The translations under genes were made by a program, and so were the position numbers. Positions 39,791 to 47,785 of a stretch of DNA of 64,000 nt are shown here, piece after piece (the first letter of the stretch is position 1; each line of letters starts with the position of its first letter). The stretch comes from Halomonas elongata DSM 2581 (GTDB taxonomy: Bacteria; Pseudomonadota; Gammaproteobacteria; Pseudomonadales; Halomonadaceae): the NCBI RefSeq assembly GCF_000196875.2, contig NC_014532.2:2418001-2482000 (forward strand). Direction: 5' to 3'. The notes below the pieces were generated by a model. That model did no database searches. It was given only the letters and a program-made list of their open reading frames with translations, and was not told the DNA's origin.

Positions 39791-40669
39791 TTATCCTTTT
39801 ACCGAACCGGCGGTGAGCCCCCTCACGAAATACTTTCCTGCCAGCACATAGACCACCAGGGTCGGCAGCGCGGCGATCATGGCGGCGGCCATGTCGACGT
39901 TGTATTCCTTCACGCCGGTGGAGGTGTTGACCAGGTTGTTGAGCGCCACCGTCACCGGCTGGGTGTCGTGCCCGGAAAACGCCACGCCGAACAGGAAGTC
40001 GTTCCAGATCTGGGTGAACTGCCAGATCACCGAGACCACGATGATCGGCTTGGAGACCGGCAGCAGGATTCGCCAGAAGATACGGAAGAAGCCCGCGCCG
40101 TCGAGCTTGGCCGCCGAAACCAGCTCGTCGGGGATCGAGACGTAGAAGTTGCGGAAGAACAGCGTGGTGAAGGCGATACCGAATACCACATGCACGAATA
40201 TCAGGCCGGCCCGCGAACTCGACAGCCCCAGCCAGCCCAGCGTCTGGGCCATGGGCAGCAGGATGACCTGAAACGGTATGAAGCAGCCGAACAGCATCAT
40301 CGCGAACACCAGCTCGGCCCCCTTGAAACGCCACTTGGTCAGGGCGTAGCCGTTCAGGGCACCGATCAGGGTGGCGATGATCACAGCGGGAATCACGATG
40401 GCGAAGGAGTTCCAGAAGTAACCGCTCACCCCATCGCAGCGCATGCCGGTGCAGGCCGATCCCCAGGCCTTCAGCCAGGGGGCCAGCGTCGGGTTGTCGG
40501 GCAGGGCCAGCAGGCTGCCGGCGCCGATCTCGTCGAGGGGCTTGATGGAGGTCAGCACCATTACCGCCAGCGGCAGCAGGTACCAGAGCGCCGCCACGAG
40601 CAGCGTCAGGTGGAGCATCAGGCGCCAGACACGCGCCGCCGGGGTCCGGGATCGAATCACGTTATCCAT
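39791..40669 (-). CDS. Sugar ABC transporter permease, MalG/GtsC type
   Basis: The 292-residue product has six membrane segments and the EAA loop SAAKLDGAGFFRIFWRILLPVSKP that contacts the ATPase. The end FVRGLTAGSVKG is the classical MalG-type closing motif. A periplasmic stretch with the CTGMRCDGVSGYFWNSF segment carries two cysteines. ATG 40669 overlaps the stop of the preceding permease by 8 bases (ATGGATAA), so the two are translated together. Confidence 0.93.
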   Translation of the reverse strand: MDNVIRSRTPAARVWRLMLHLTLLVAALWYLLPLAVMVLTSIKPLDEIGAGSLLALPDNPTLAPWLKAWGSACTGMRCDGVSGYFWNSFAIVIPAVIIATLIGALNGYALTKWRFKGAELVFAMMLFGCFIPFQVILLPMAQTLGWLGLSSSRAGLIFVHVVFGIAFTTLFFRNFYVSIPDELVSAAKLDGAGFFRIFWRILLPVSKPIIVVSVIWQFTQIWNDFLFGVAFSGHDTQPVTVALNNLVNTSTGVKEYNVDMAAAMIAALPTLVVYVLAGKYFVRGLTAGSVKG

Positions 40670-41603
40670 GTCGACGGCTCCGCAATTCCGCATAGAGATA
40701 AGGCACCAGGATCGCCAGCACGCCACCCAGCATCAGGATGGCACTGGCCGAGCCCATGCCGATCTGGGCGCGGGTGAAGGCATGGGCGTACATGAAGGTC
40801 GCCGGCAGATCCGAGGAATAGCCCGGACCACCGCCGGTCAGCGCCACCACCAGGTCGAAGCTCTTGATGGCGATGTGCGAGAGGATCATCACCGCGCTGA
40901 ACACCACGGGACGCAGGCAGGGCATCACCACCCGCCAGTAGATGCGAGGCAGGCTGGCCCCATCGAGCTGGGCGGCCTTGAGGATGCTGTCGTCGATGCC
41001 GCGCAGCCCGGCCAGAAACAGCGCCATGACGAAGCCCGAGGCCTGCCACACCGCCGCGATGACCAGGGTATAGACGGCCATGTCCGGGTCCACCAGCCAG
41101 TCGAAGGTGAAGGACTCGAATCCCCAGCCACGCACCATGGCCTGGATGCCGAGACCGGGATTGAGCAGCCATTTCCACACCACCCCGGTGACGATGAACG
41201 ACAGTGCCATGGGGTACAGATAGAGAGTACGCAGCATGCCCTCGCGACGGATGCGCTGATCGAGCAGGATCGCCAGCCCCGCCCCCAGTACCAGGCACAG
41301 AGCGACGAAGAGCACACCGAACACGCCGAGGTTGGTGGCCGCCACCCACCAGCGTTCATTGTTCATCAGTCGCGCATACTGGGCGAAGCCGACGAAGTCG
41401 TAGCTCGGCAACATGCGCGAATCGGTCAGGGAGAGGACGAAGGTCCACAGCATGAAGCCATAGACGAAGCACAGCGAGATCACCACGGACGGCGCCAGCA
41501 CCAGTTTGGGCAACCAGGCCTGGAGATGACCGGCCACGCTGGGGCGCGAGATCGTCGCGCCGCCGGGCCGCGCCGCCTCCCCGGGAGTCGAAACGGATTT
41601 CAT
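40662..41603 (-). CDS. Sugar ABC transporter permease, MalF/GtsB type
   Basis: The 313-residue product has six membrane segments (for example PSVVISLCFVYGFMLWTFVLSL) and the EAA loop KAAQLDGASLPRIYWRVVMPCLRPV. Opening is basic and cytoplasmic (VSTPGEAARPGGATISR). Its place between the binding-protein gene and the second permease, and the LTGGGPGYSSDLPATFMY segment, fit CUT1 permeases of the GtsB type. The gap from the binding-protein gene is 59 bases. Confidence 0.93.
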   Translation of the reverse strand: MKSVSTPGEAARPGGATISRPSVAGHLQAWLPKLVLAPSVVISLCFVYGFMLWTFVLSLTDSRMLPSYDFVGFAQYARLMNNERWWVAATNLGVFGVLFVALCLVLGAGLAILLDQRIRREGMLRTLYLYPMALSFIVTGVVWKWLLNPGLGIQAMVRGWGFESFTFDWLVDPDMAVYTLVIAAVWQASGFVMALFLAGLRGIDDSILKAAQLDGASLPRIYWRVVMPCLRPVVFSAVMILSHIAIKSFDLVVALTGGGPGYSSDLPATFMYAHAFTRAQIGMGSASAILMLGGVLAILVPYLYAELRSRRHG

Positions 41604-41662
41604 AGGACTACCTCAGGCTCGAGAAGAATACGACGCCCGCTCCCGCGGGCGCCGTAAGGACA

Positions 41663-42940
41663 TCACATGGCCAGCTTGGCGGCCTGCCCCAGCCGCTCGG
41701 CGGCTTGCTCGGCGGTCATGTCGCTCGAGTTGAAGTAGTTGGTGATGATGTCGAAGAAGGCACCCTGCACATCGCTGCGCATGGCCATCCGGTGCGCCAT
41801 GCTGGGCACCAGGGTGTCGGCGTCACGCGCCGCCTGGAAGTCTTCCATGGAGCGCTTGGCGCAACTGTCGAAGCCGCTCATGTCGAGATCGGGACGCGCC
41901 GGGATCGAGCCCTTGATCTGGTTGAAGGTCTTCTGGAAATCCGGCTCCAGGATCAGGCGAGCCAGGGTCTGCTGGGCCTGCTGTGCGGATTCGTCGCCGA
42001 GCTGGAACATGGCGAAACTGTCGATGTTGAAGGTGAAGGCATCCTCGGTGCCCGGCACCGGCGCACAGACATAATCCTCGCCGGCCTGCATCTCGGCGGC
42101 GGTGAATTCGCCCTTGGCCCAGTCGCCCATGATCTGCATGGCGGCTTCGCCATCGATCACCATGCCGGTGGCCTGGTTCCAGTCGCGCCCCGGCATGCCC
42201 TCGTCCATCAGCCCGCGCAGGCGCTTGAAGGTGGTCAACGCCTCGATCATGGTGTCGCTCTGCAGCGCCTGCTCATCGAGATCGACGAAGGCACGACGAT
42301 AGAAGTCGCTGCCGCCGAGACTCAGTACCACGCTCTCGAAGGTGGTGGCATCCTGCCAGGGCTGCCCGCCGTGGGCCAGCGGCACATATCCCGCCTCACG
42401 CAGGGTCTCGCCGGCGGCGAACAGCTCGTCCCAGGTGGTCGGCATCTCGACGCCAGCGTCATCGAGCACCTCGGGATTGGCCCACAGCCAGTTGACGCGG
42501 TGCACGTTCACCGGCACCGCCACGTAATGGCCGTCGTGCCGCATCATGTCGGACACTACCTCGGGCAACAGCTCGTCCCAGTTGCCTTCTTCGGCCACAT
42601 CGTCGAGGTTGCCGAGCAGGCCCAACTCGCCCCACTCCTGGATCTCCGGCCCGTTGATCTGCGCCGCCGCCGGCGGGTTGCCGGACATGGCGCGCGACTT
42701 GAGTACCGTCATGGCGCTGTCGCCGGCACCACCGGCCACGGCGAAGTCCTTCCATTCATGGCCCTCCGCCTCGAGCAGGTCGCGCAATTCGCCCACCGCC
42801 TTGGCCTCCCCGCCGGAGGTCCACCAGTGCAGGACTTCCACCTCACCGGCCTGGGACTGGCCGGCGGCGCCCAGGGTACCGGCCACGGCCAGTCCCAGCA
42901 GGGTGTGGCGGAGTGGTGAGAATCGCATCAATGCGCGCAT
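41663..42940 (-). CDS. Sugar ABC transporter substrate-binding protein, GtsA-like
   Basis: The 425-residue precursor has a Sec signal peptide (LMRFSPLRHTLLGLAVAGTL, cut after QSQA near residue 31). The mature protein starts GEVEVLHWWTSGGEAKAV, the typical beginning of glucose/mannose-binding proteins of the Pseudomonas GtsA and Thermus type. Others of this class bind glucose with several Trp side chains; QINGPEIQEWGELG and the NRVNW-like VNVHRVNWLWANPE fit. Two cysteines may be bridged. Start is ATG 42940 with AGGAGG upstream; MRFS at 42928 is an alternative. Periplasmic. Confidence 0.92.
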   Translation of the reverse strand: MRALMRFSPLRHTLLGLAVAGTLGAAGQSQAGEVEVLHWWTSGGEAKAVGELRDLLEAEGHEWKDFAVAGGAGDSAMTVLKSRAMSGNPPAAAQINGPEIQEWGELGLLGNLDDVAEEGNWDELLPEVVSDMMRHDGHYVAVPVNVHRVNWLWANPEVLDDAGVEMPTTWDELFAAGETLREAGYVPLAHGGQPWQDATTFESVVLSLGGSDFYRRAFVDLDEQALQSDTMIEALTTFKRLRGLMDEGMPGRDWNQATGMVIDGEAAMQIMGDWAKGEFTAAEMQAGEDYVCAPVPGTEDAFTFNIDSFAMFQLGDESAQQAQQTLARLILEPDFQKTFNQIKGSIPARPDLDMSGFDSCAKRSMEDFQAARDADTLVPSMAHRMAMRSDVQGAFFDIITNYFNSSDMTAEQAAERLGQAAKLAM

Positions 42941-43198
42941 AGAACGTGCCTCCTGAATTGTTGTTGTCTTGCGCCGCCGAAGCGGCTCTCATCACGCTAG
43001 CGCACTCCTCCGCCCCGGGGGATTACCAAGTACTGAATAGTGTTGCCGGACTATTGCAATGCCGAAACAATGTTAAACACCGGTAACATAATTCCTCGCC
43101 TGCAAGGCCCAAGGTCATTGCAGACAGGGGGATCGTCCGGGGCTGATCCGTCGACAAGCCTGCAAGGAGGCGTCCTCTTCGGCTTGTCCCCGGCGCCC

Positions 43199-44383
43199 CT
43201 AGCGGTATGGCCTCGCCTTCAATGCGGCCATGGCGTCCTGACAGGCCCCCATGGTGTGATAATCGACCTTGCCCGCCGGACTCTTGACGTCGGAATAGCG
43301 GTGATTGTCGGCATCGAGCAGGCGATACCAGGCGCCGTGACGATGATCGATCATGTGCTGCCAGCTGAAGTCCCAGATGCGTCGATACCAGCGCCAGTAG
43401 ATATCGCGGCCGGTCCGCTCGCCCAGCATGGCCGCCGCGGCGAAACTTTCGGCCTGCACCCAGAAGTACTTGTCGGCGTCGCTGATCCGCCCGTCCAGAT
43501 CGAGCCCGTAGACCAGGCCCCCCGTCTGCGGATGCCAGCCGGCCTCCACGCTGCTCGAGAACAGGCGCTCGGCGGTGGGCAACAGCCAGTCCTCGGGCCG
43601 GTATCGATCGAGCATGACCAGCAACTTGGCCCATTCGGTCTGGTGCCCCACCTGATAGCCCCAGGGGCGGAACAGGTGGCTCGGGTCATCACGGTTGTAA
43701 TCCAGGTCTCGACGCCATTGGGCATCGTAGTGCTCCCAGATCCAGCCATGTTCATGGTCGCGATTGGCGTCGATGATGGCCCGGGCGACGGTCATCGCCT
43801 GGGTCAGGAAATCCGCGTCTCCGGTGGCCTCGTAAGCCGAGATCAGCGCCTCGCAGGCATGCATGTTGGCGTTCTGGCCCCGATAGCCGGACACATGCCA
43901 CTGGCGGTCGGCCTCGTCGGCGAAACGCCCGTGCTGTGGTTCCCAGAACCGGCGCTGCAGCATGGCGTGAGTCGCGTAGAGGCCCTCCCGCGCCCCGGGC
44001 ACCTCGGTCTTGAGCGCTTCGGCATAGGCCAGCAGCACGAAGGCCAGCCCATAGCAGTGGTTGGTGTCGTCCTCCACCTCGCCATCCGACAGGGTCCAGG
44101 CGTAGCCTTGATAGGCCGTCTGGAAATGGGCCTGTTCCAGGTAGTCGAGCCCGTGCCGTGCCCAGTCGCGATACTCCGACTCACCGCTGTGCCGCGCGAA
44201 GCGGGCATAAATCACCACGAAGCGGGCGCTCGACACCAGATGGCGATGCTGTCGGTCGAGGATGGCGCCATCGTCACGCAGGTAATGAAAGAAGCCACCC
44301 TGCGGGTCGATGGCACGCGGATGATAGAACGCCATGGTCGTGCGGACATGGCCATCGAGAAAAGCGGGATCGAAGATGTTCAC
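43199..44383 (-). CDS. AGE-family sugar epimerase/isomerase
   Basis: The 394-residue product has the alpha6/alpha6-barrel pattern of N-acylglucosamine 2-epimerases and aldose-ketose isomerases: HPRAIDPQGGFFHYLRDDG, HLVSSARFVVIYARFA, GYRGQNANMHACEALISAYEAT, GYQVGHQTEWAKLLVMLDRY and YHTMGACQDAMAA. The conserved His residues that act as general acid/base appear present. The sequence fits mannose isomerase or YihS-type enzymes (mannose-fructose, or glucose-mannose exchange) better than GlcNAc epimerase, because its neighbours are a hexose importer and a GltR-like two-component system. The start is GTG 44383 with GGAGGG 7 bases upstream. Confidence 0.88.
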   Translation of the reverse strand: MNIFDPAFLDGHVRTTMAFYHPRAIDPQGGFFHYLRDDGAILDRQHRHLVSSARFVVIYARFARHSGESEYRDWARHGLDYLEQAHFQTAYQGYAWTLSDGEVEDDTNHCYGLAFVLLAYAEALKTEVPGAREGLYATHAMLQRRFWEPQHGRFADEADRQWHVSGYRGQNANMHACEALISAYEATGDADFLTQAMTVARAIIDANRDHEHGWIWEHYDAQWRRDLDYNRDDPSHLFRPWGYQVGHQTEWAKLLVMLDRYRPEDWLLPTAERLFSSSVEAGWHPQTGGLVYGLDLDGRISDADKYFWVQAESFAAAAMLGERTGRDIYWRWYRRIWDFSWQHMIDHRHGAWYRLLDADNHRYSDVKSPAGKVDYHTMGACQDAMAALKARPYR

Positions 44384-44518
44384 GATATTCCCTCCGAATG
44401 GTTTCGAGACTCTGGCTTGGCGGCGCGTCCTTCCCGCCACATGAATGTATGTTGCCGAATCCGCAATCGATCTGCCTGGCGCGGCTTCCCCAAGTGCCAG
44501 GCGCTGCCTGAAAAATGG

Positions 44519-46009
44519 CTAGAGCTCTGCACTCCCGGAATCCTGGCGGGGCAACATCAAGCTCACCACCAGCCCGCCTTCGGGATGGTTGTCCAGCGCC
44601 AGCCGGCCGCCGTGGGCCTGGATGATGTGCCGGGCGATGCCCAGCCCCAGGCCGCTGCCGCCGGTGTGACGGCTGCGCGACGGTTCGAGCCGCACGAAGG
44701 GCGAGAAGACCCGTTCGCGCTGTGCCGGCTCGATGCCGGGGCCATGATCGCGGATCGCCATCTGCAGGCTGTCCGGCGTATCCTCGAGCCGCACCTCGGC
44801 GCGCCGGCCATAGAAGACGGCATTCTCCAGCAGGTTGGTCAGGCAACGCTTGAAGGCCAGCGGCTTGACGGCCACAGGCGCGGCCTCTCCCATCACCCGC
44901 ACCTCGCCGCCCTGCAATGCCATCTCGCCGGCCAGCTCATCGCACAGTGCGCGCGGCTCGATGATCTCGACCTCTTCGTGCATGTCGAGGCCCTTGACCG
45001 AATCCAGCGCGCCCCGGACCAGTTGATCCAGTTCGTCCAGGGAAGCGCAGAAACGCTCGCGCAGCATCGGGTCGTCGAGCATTTCGGCACGCAGGCGCAG
45101 GCGAGTGATGGGCGTCTTCAGATCGTGGGAAATCGCCGAGAAGAGCCGCTCGCGCTCCTCCACCTGATGCTGGATGCGCCGCTGCATGCGATTGAAGGCG
45201 ATGGCGGTCGCCGCCACCTCGCGGGGCCCGCCTTCGCTGAGTGGCGGACTGTCGAGATCGTCGCCCAGCCGACGAGCGGCCCGCGACAGCCGTGCCAGGG
45301 TTCGAGTGGCGCTGCGGATACCGAGCCACGACAGGCCGATGACCGTCAGCAGCACCATCAAAGCCACGAACAACCGGTCCCCGGACAGCCAGCCGCCGTC
45401 ATGGAAGACATCCGACACCGGCAGCAGCGTAGCGACATACAGCCACTGGCCGCGCTCCAGCGGCAGCTGTACCACCAGAATCGGCTGCGACAGCGGCGCA
45501 CTCATCAGGCTGTGCTGCCCCCAGCGCGGCGGCATGTCGCGCAGCAACACCTCGTTGTTGAGCAAGCGCAGGGTATCGGGCCGGGTAAAGGTCACCTCGG
45601 CGTCCGTCACGCCGATTTCATCGCGCAGCACATCGTGAAAGTTGTCGATCACCAGCGCCTTCGCCGACCCTTCGCCGATATCGTCCACCTCGATGCGATG
45701 GTCGTTGACGCTGACGAAGAATCGCGTGCCGCCCATGTCGCGCAGTTGGTCGAGCACGATGTGGCGATAGTCATACGGCAGGGAGCGAAAGAAGCGCACC
45801 GTGGAGGCAACGCTGTAGGCAATATTACTCGACAGTTCGTCGAGCCGGGCGAGCTGGCCATCACGTGCCTGGGCCGTCCAGATGGAATAGCTGGCGAGCT
45901 GCGCGCCCAGCACCCCGACCACCATGATCAACAGGAAGCGGCCACGCAGGGAGCTCGGTAACCCTCGCGCCAACGAACGACGCCAGCGTCGCCAGGTGGC
46001 GCGCCTCAC
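44519..46009 (-). CDS. Sensor histidine kinase of a sugar-related two-component system, GtrS-like
   Basis: The 496-residue membrane kinase has two membrane segments (about residues 24-46 and 212-231) enclosing a periplasmic sensor domain of about 165 residues, then a HAMP-type linker, the phosphoacceptor His295 in FSAISHDLKTPITRLRL, N box LTNLLENAVFYG, and G boxes DHGPGIEP and GSGLGLGIARHI. The GTG start overlaps the regulator stop (GTGA). In Pseudomonas the GtrS kinase senses 2-ketogluconate or glucose-derived signals and controls gts genes; the same arrangement here supports sugar sensing. Confidence 0.9.
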   Translation of the reverse strand: MRRATWRRWRRSLARGLPSSLRGRFLLIMVVGVLGAQLASYSIWTAQARDGQLARLDELSSNIAYSVASTVRFFRSLPYDYRHIVLDQLRDMGGTRFFVSVNDHRIEVDDIGEGSAKALVIDNFHDVLRDEIGVTDAEVTFTRPDTLRLLNNEVLLRDMPPRWGQHSLMSAPLSQPILVVQLPLERGQWLYVATLLPVSDVFHDGGWLSGDRLFVALMVLLTVIGLSWLGIRSATRTLARLSRAARRLGDDLDSPPLSEGGPREVAATAIAFNRMQRRIQHQVEERERLFSAISHDLKTPITRLRLRAEMLDDPMLRERFCASLDELDQLVRGALDSVKGLDMHEEVEIIEPRALCDELAGEMALQGGEVRVMGEAAPVAVKPLAFKRCLTNLLENAVFYGRRAEVRLEDTPDSLQMAIRDHGPGIEPAQRERVFSPFVRLEPSRSRHTGGSGLGLGIARHIIQAHGGRLALDNHPEGGLVVSLMLPRQDSGSAEL

Positions 46010-46731
46010 GCGATCACATCCACCCGGGCCGCCAGCACATAGCCCGTGCCGCGCACCGTGCGAATCAGCTGCGAATGCTGGGCGTCTTCGCCCAGCCGTT
46101 GGCGCAACCGGCAGACGTGCACATCGATGGAACGATCCAGCGGCGGCGCCGGACGCCCACGGGTCAGGTCGAACAGGGCCTCCCGCGAGAGCACCTGTTC
46201 GGCATGCTCGAGGAAGACCTGCAGCAGCGAGAAATCAGCCCCCGACAGGGCACTGCGCATACCGCGCTCGTCGATCAGCTCACGCGTCACGCGGTCCAGG
46301 CGCCAGTCGCCGAAGGCCACGATCCGGGCCATCCCCGAACCGGCCGAGTCGCCGCGGGGCCGGCAGCGGCGCAATACCGCCTTGACCCGCGCCAGCAACT
46401 CGCGGGGATTGAAAGGCTTGCCCAGATAGTCGTCGGCACCGAGCTCCAGCCCGAGGATCCGATCGGTCTCGTCGGGGCTGGCGGTCAACATGATGATCGG
46501 CACCTCGCTGTCCCGGCGTACCTCGCGGCAGATGGCAAACCCATCGTCGCCGGGCAGCATCAGATCGACGACCAACAGGTCGGGGCGCTCGGTGGCCAGC
46601 AAGGCACGCAACGCCTCCGCGTCCTCGGCCATCAGGGCACGGTAACCGTGGCGCGTCAGGTAATCGGCGAGCAGGTCACGGATCTCCGGGTCATCGTCGA
46701 CCACGACCAGGGTGGCGGCAGGCGTCGTCAT
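46006..46731 (-). CDS. OmpR-family response regulator, GltR-like
   Basis: The 241-residue product has a receiver domain with acidic pocket DDD (residues 12-14), phospho-acceptor Asp56 in LLVVDLMLPGDDG and Lys in YLGKPFNPREL, followed by a winged-helix domain (about 135-238; LLQVFLEHAEQVLSREALFD, and SIDVHVCRLRQRLGED as recognition helix). ATG 46731 is chosen; an in-frame GTG lies 12 bases earlier. It is translationally coupled to the kinase gene and heads the epimerase and ABC importer run, which it probably controls. Confidence 0.92.
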   Translation of the reverse strand: MTTPAATLVVVDDDPEIRDLLADYLTRHGYRALMAEDAEALRALLATERPDLLVVDLMLPGDDGFAICREVRRDSEVPIIMLTASPDETDRILGLELGADDYLGKPFNPRELLARVKAVLRRCRPRGDSAGSGMARIVAFGDWRLDRVTRELIDERGMRSALSGADFSLLQVFLEHAEQVLSREALFDLTRGRPAPPLDRSIDVHVCRLRQRLGEDAQHSQLIRTVRGTGYVLAARVDVIA

Positions 46732-46867
46732 CGGCACTATCACCGGCAGCGGTGGCGCTCGATAAGCGCCGTGTCGAACATCGTCATGCCCGATACTCTA
46801 GGCCCCTACCCGCACGCTGGCGATACCACCAAGGTGGCAACAGTGGACAACGCCGGCCCCGGAGCTC

Positions 46868-47665
46868 CTAGAGCGCGAAGCGCTCGATCAGGCGTTGCGC
46901 CACGGCGGCCTGGTCGTGGGAACCGATGCGCAACGCGCCGGGCACAGCTTCCATCAGGGCCGGGTGGGCATTGCCCATCACATGGGCCTCGCCGGCCAGG
47001 TCGAGCATTTCGATGTCGTTGCGATTGTCGCCGAAGGCCAGGCAGCGCTCGGCCGGGATCTCCAGTTGCGCCAGCAAGGCGGTCAGCGCCGTGCCCTTGT
47101 TGACCCCGCCGGCCATGATCTCCAGCGAGTTGTCCATGGAGTAGGTGATGTGCAGTTCCCTCTCCGCGCGACGCCGTGCCTGTTGCTCCAGTTCGCCGAG
47201 CGCGGCGGGCTCACCGATGTAGAGCACCTTGCCCACGCCCTCGCCATCCAGGCCGTCGAGTTCGGCCACCCGATAGCCGAAACCGGTATGCGTATGCAAG
47301 GCCAGCAACTCAGGCGCCGGCGCATCGATCAGCCATTCATCGTCATGGTAGAGGTTGAGTCGCACCGCCTCGGGGCGCGGCAAGCGGATCAGCTCGCGCG
47401 CCAGCCCTGCCGGCAGGTAGCGCGCCTCGATCAGCCGGCCATCCGGTGAATGGGTATAAGCCCCGTTGGTGCTGATGATGTGGGCCTCGATGCCGAGATG
47501 ATCGCGAAACGCCAGGATGTCGCGATAATGTCGACCGGAGGCCAGCACGATGTGATGCCCCTGCCCCGCCAGGGCGCGCAGGGTATCGACCGTCACATCC
47601 GCCAGGGCGTGATCGGCGCCGAGCAGGGTTCCGTCGAGATCCGTGACGATCAGGTGAGCCGTCAT
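46868..47665 (-). CDS. Cof-type HAD-IIB sugar-phosphate phosphatase
   Basis: The 265-residue product has HAD motif I VTDLDGTLLGADHAL (nucleophile Asp and acid/base Asp), motif II as VLASGRHYRD, and motif IV GDNRNDIEMLDLAGEAHVMGNAHP, with the C2B cap between residues about 85 and 195. Such enzymes dephosphorylate sugar phosphates or FMN. It follows nagE after 120 bases on the same strand, so it may relieve accumulation of amino-sugar phosphates; that is inference. An equivalent of E. coli NagD-like function, though of a different HAD class. Confidence 0.9.
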   Translation of the reverse strand: MTAHLIVTDLDGTLLGADHALADVTVDTLRALAGQGHHIVLASGRHYRDILAFRDHLGIEAHIISTNGAYTHSPDGRLIEARYLPAGLARELIRLPRPEAVRLNLYHDDEWLIDAPAPELLALHTHTGFGYRVAELDGLDGEGVGKVLYIGEPAALGELEQQARRRAERELHITYSMDNSLEIMAGGVNKGTALTALLAQLEIPAERCLAFGDNRNDIEMLDLAGEAHVMGNAHPALMEAVPGALRIGSHDQAAVAQRLIERFAL

Positions 47666-47785
47666 GCGTTGTCCCTCACACGATGAATGAGACGCCAGTC
47701 TAACAGCCCGTCCGGGGCGATGCCCCGAACGGGATGACCAGCATTTGCCGTGCGGCCATCGTGCTAGCCGACCAACGATCGACGC

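Noticed and set aside
43040-45961. 973-codon open frame on the plus strand across the epimerase and kinase genes
   Set aside because: It crosses two well-supported minus-strand genes and the gap between them; the translation has no family features and is rich in His, Gln and Pro.
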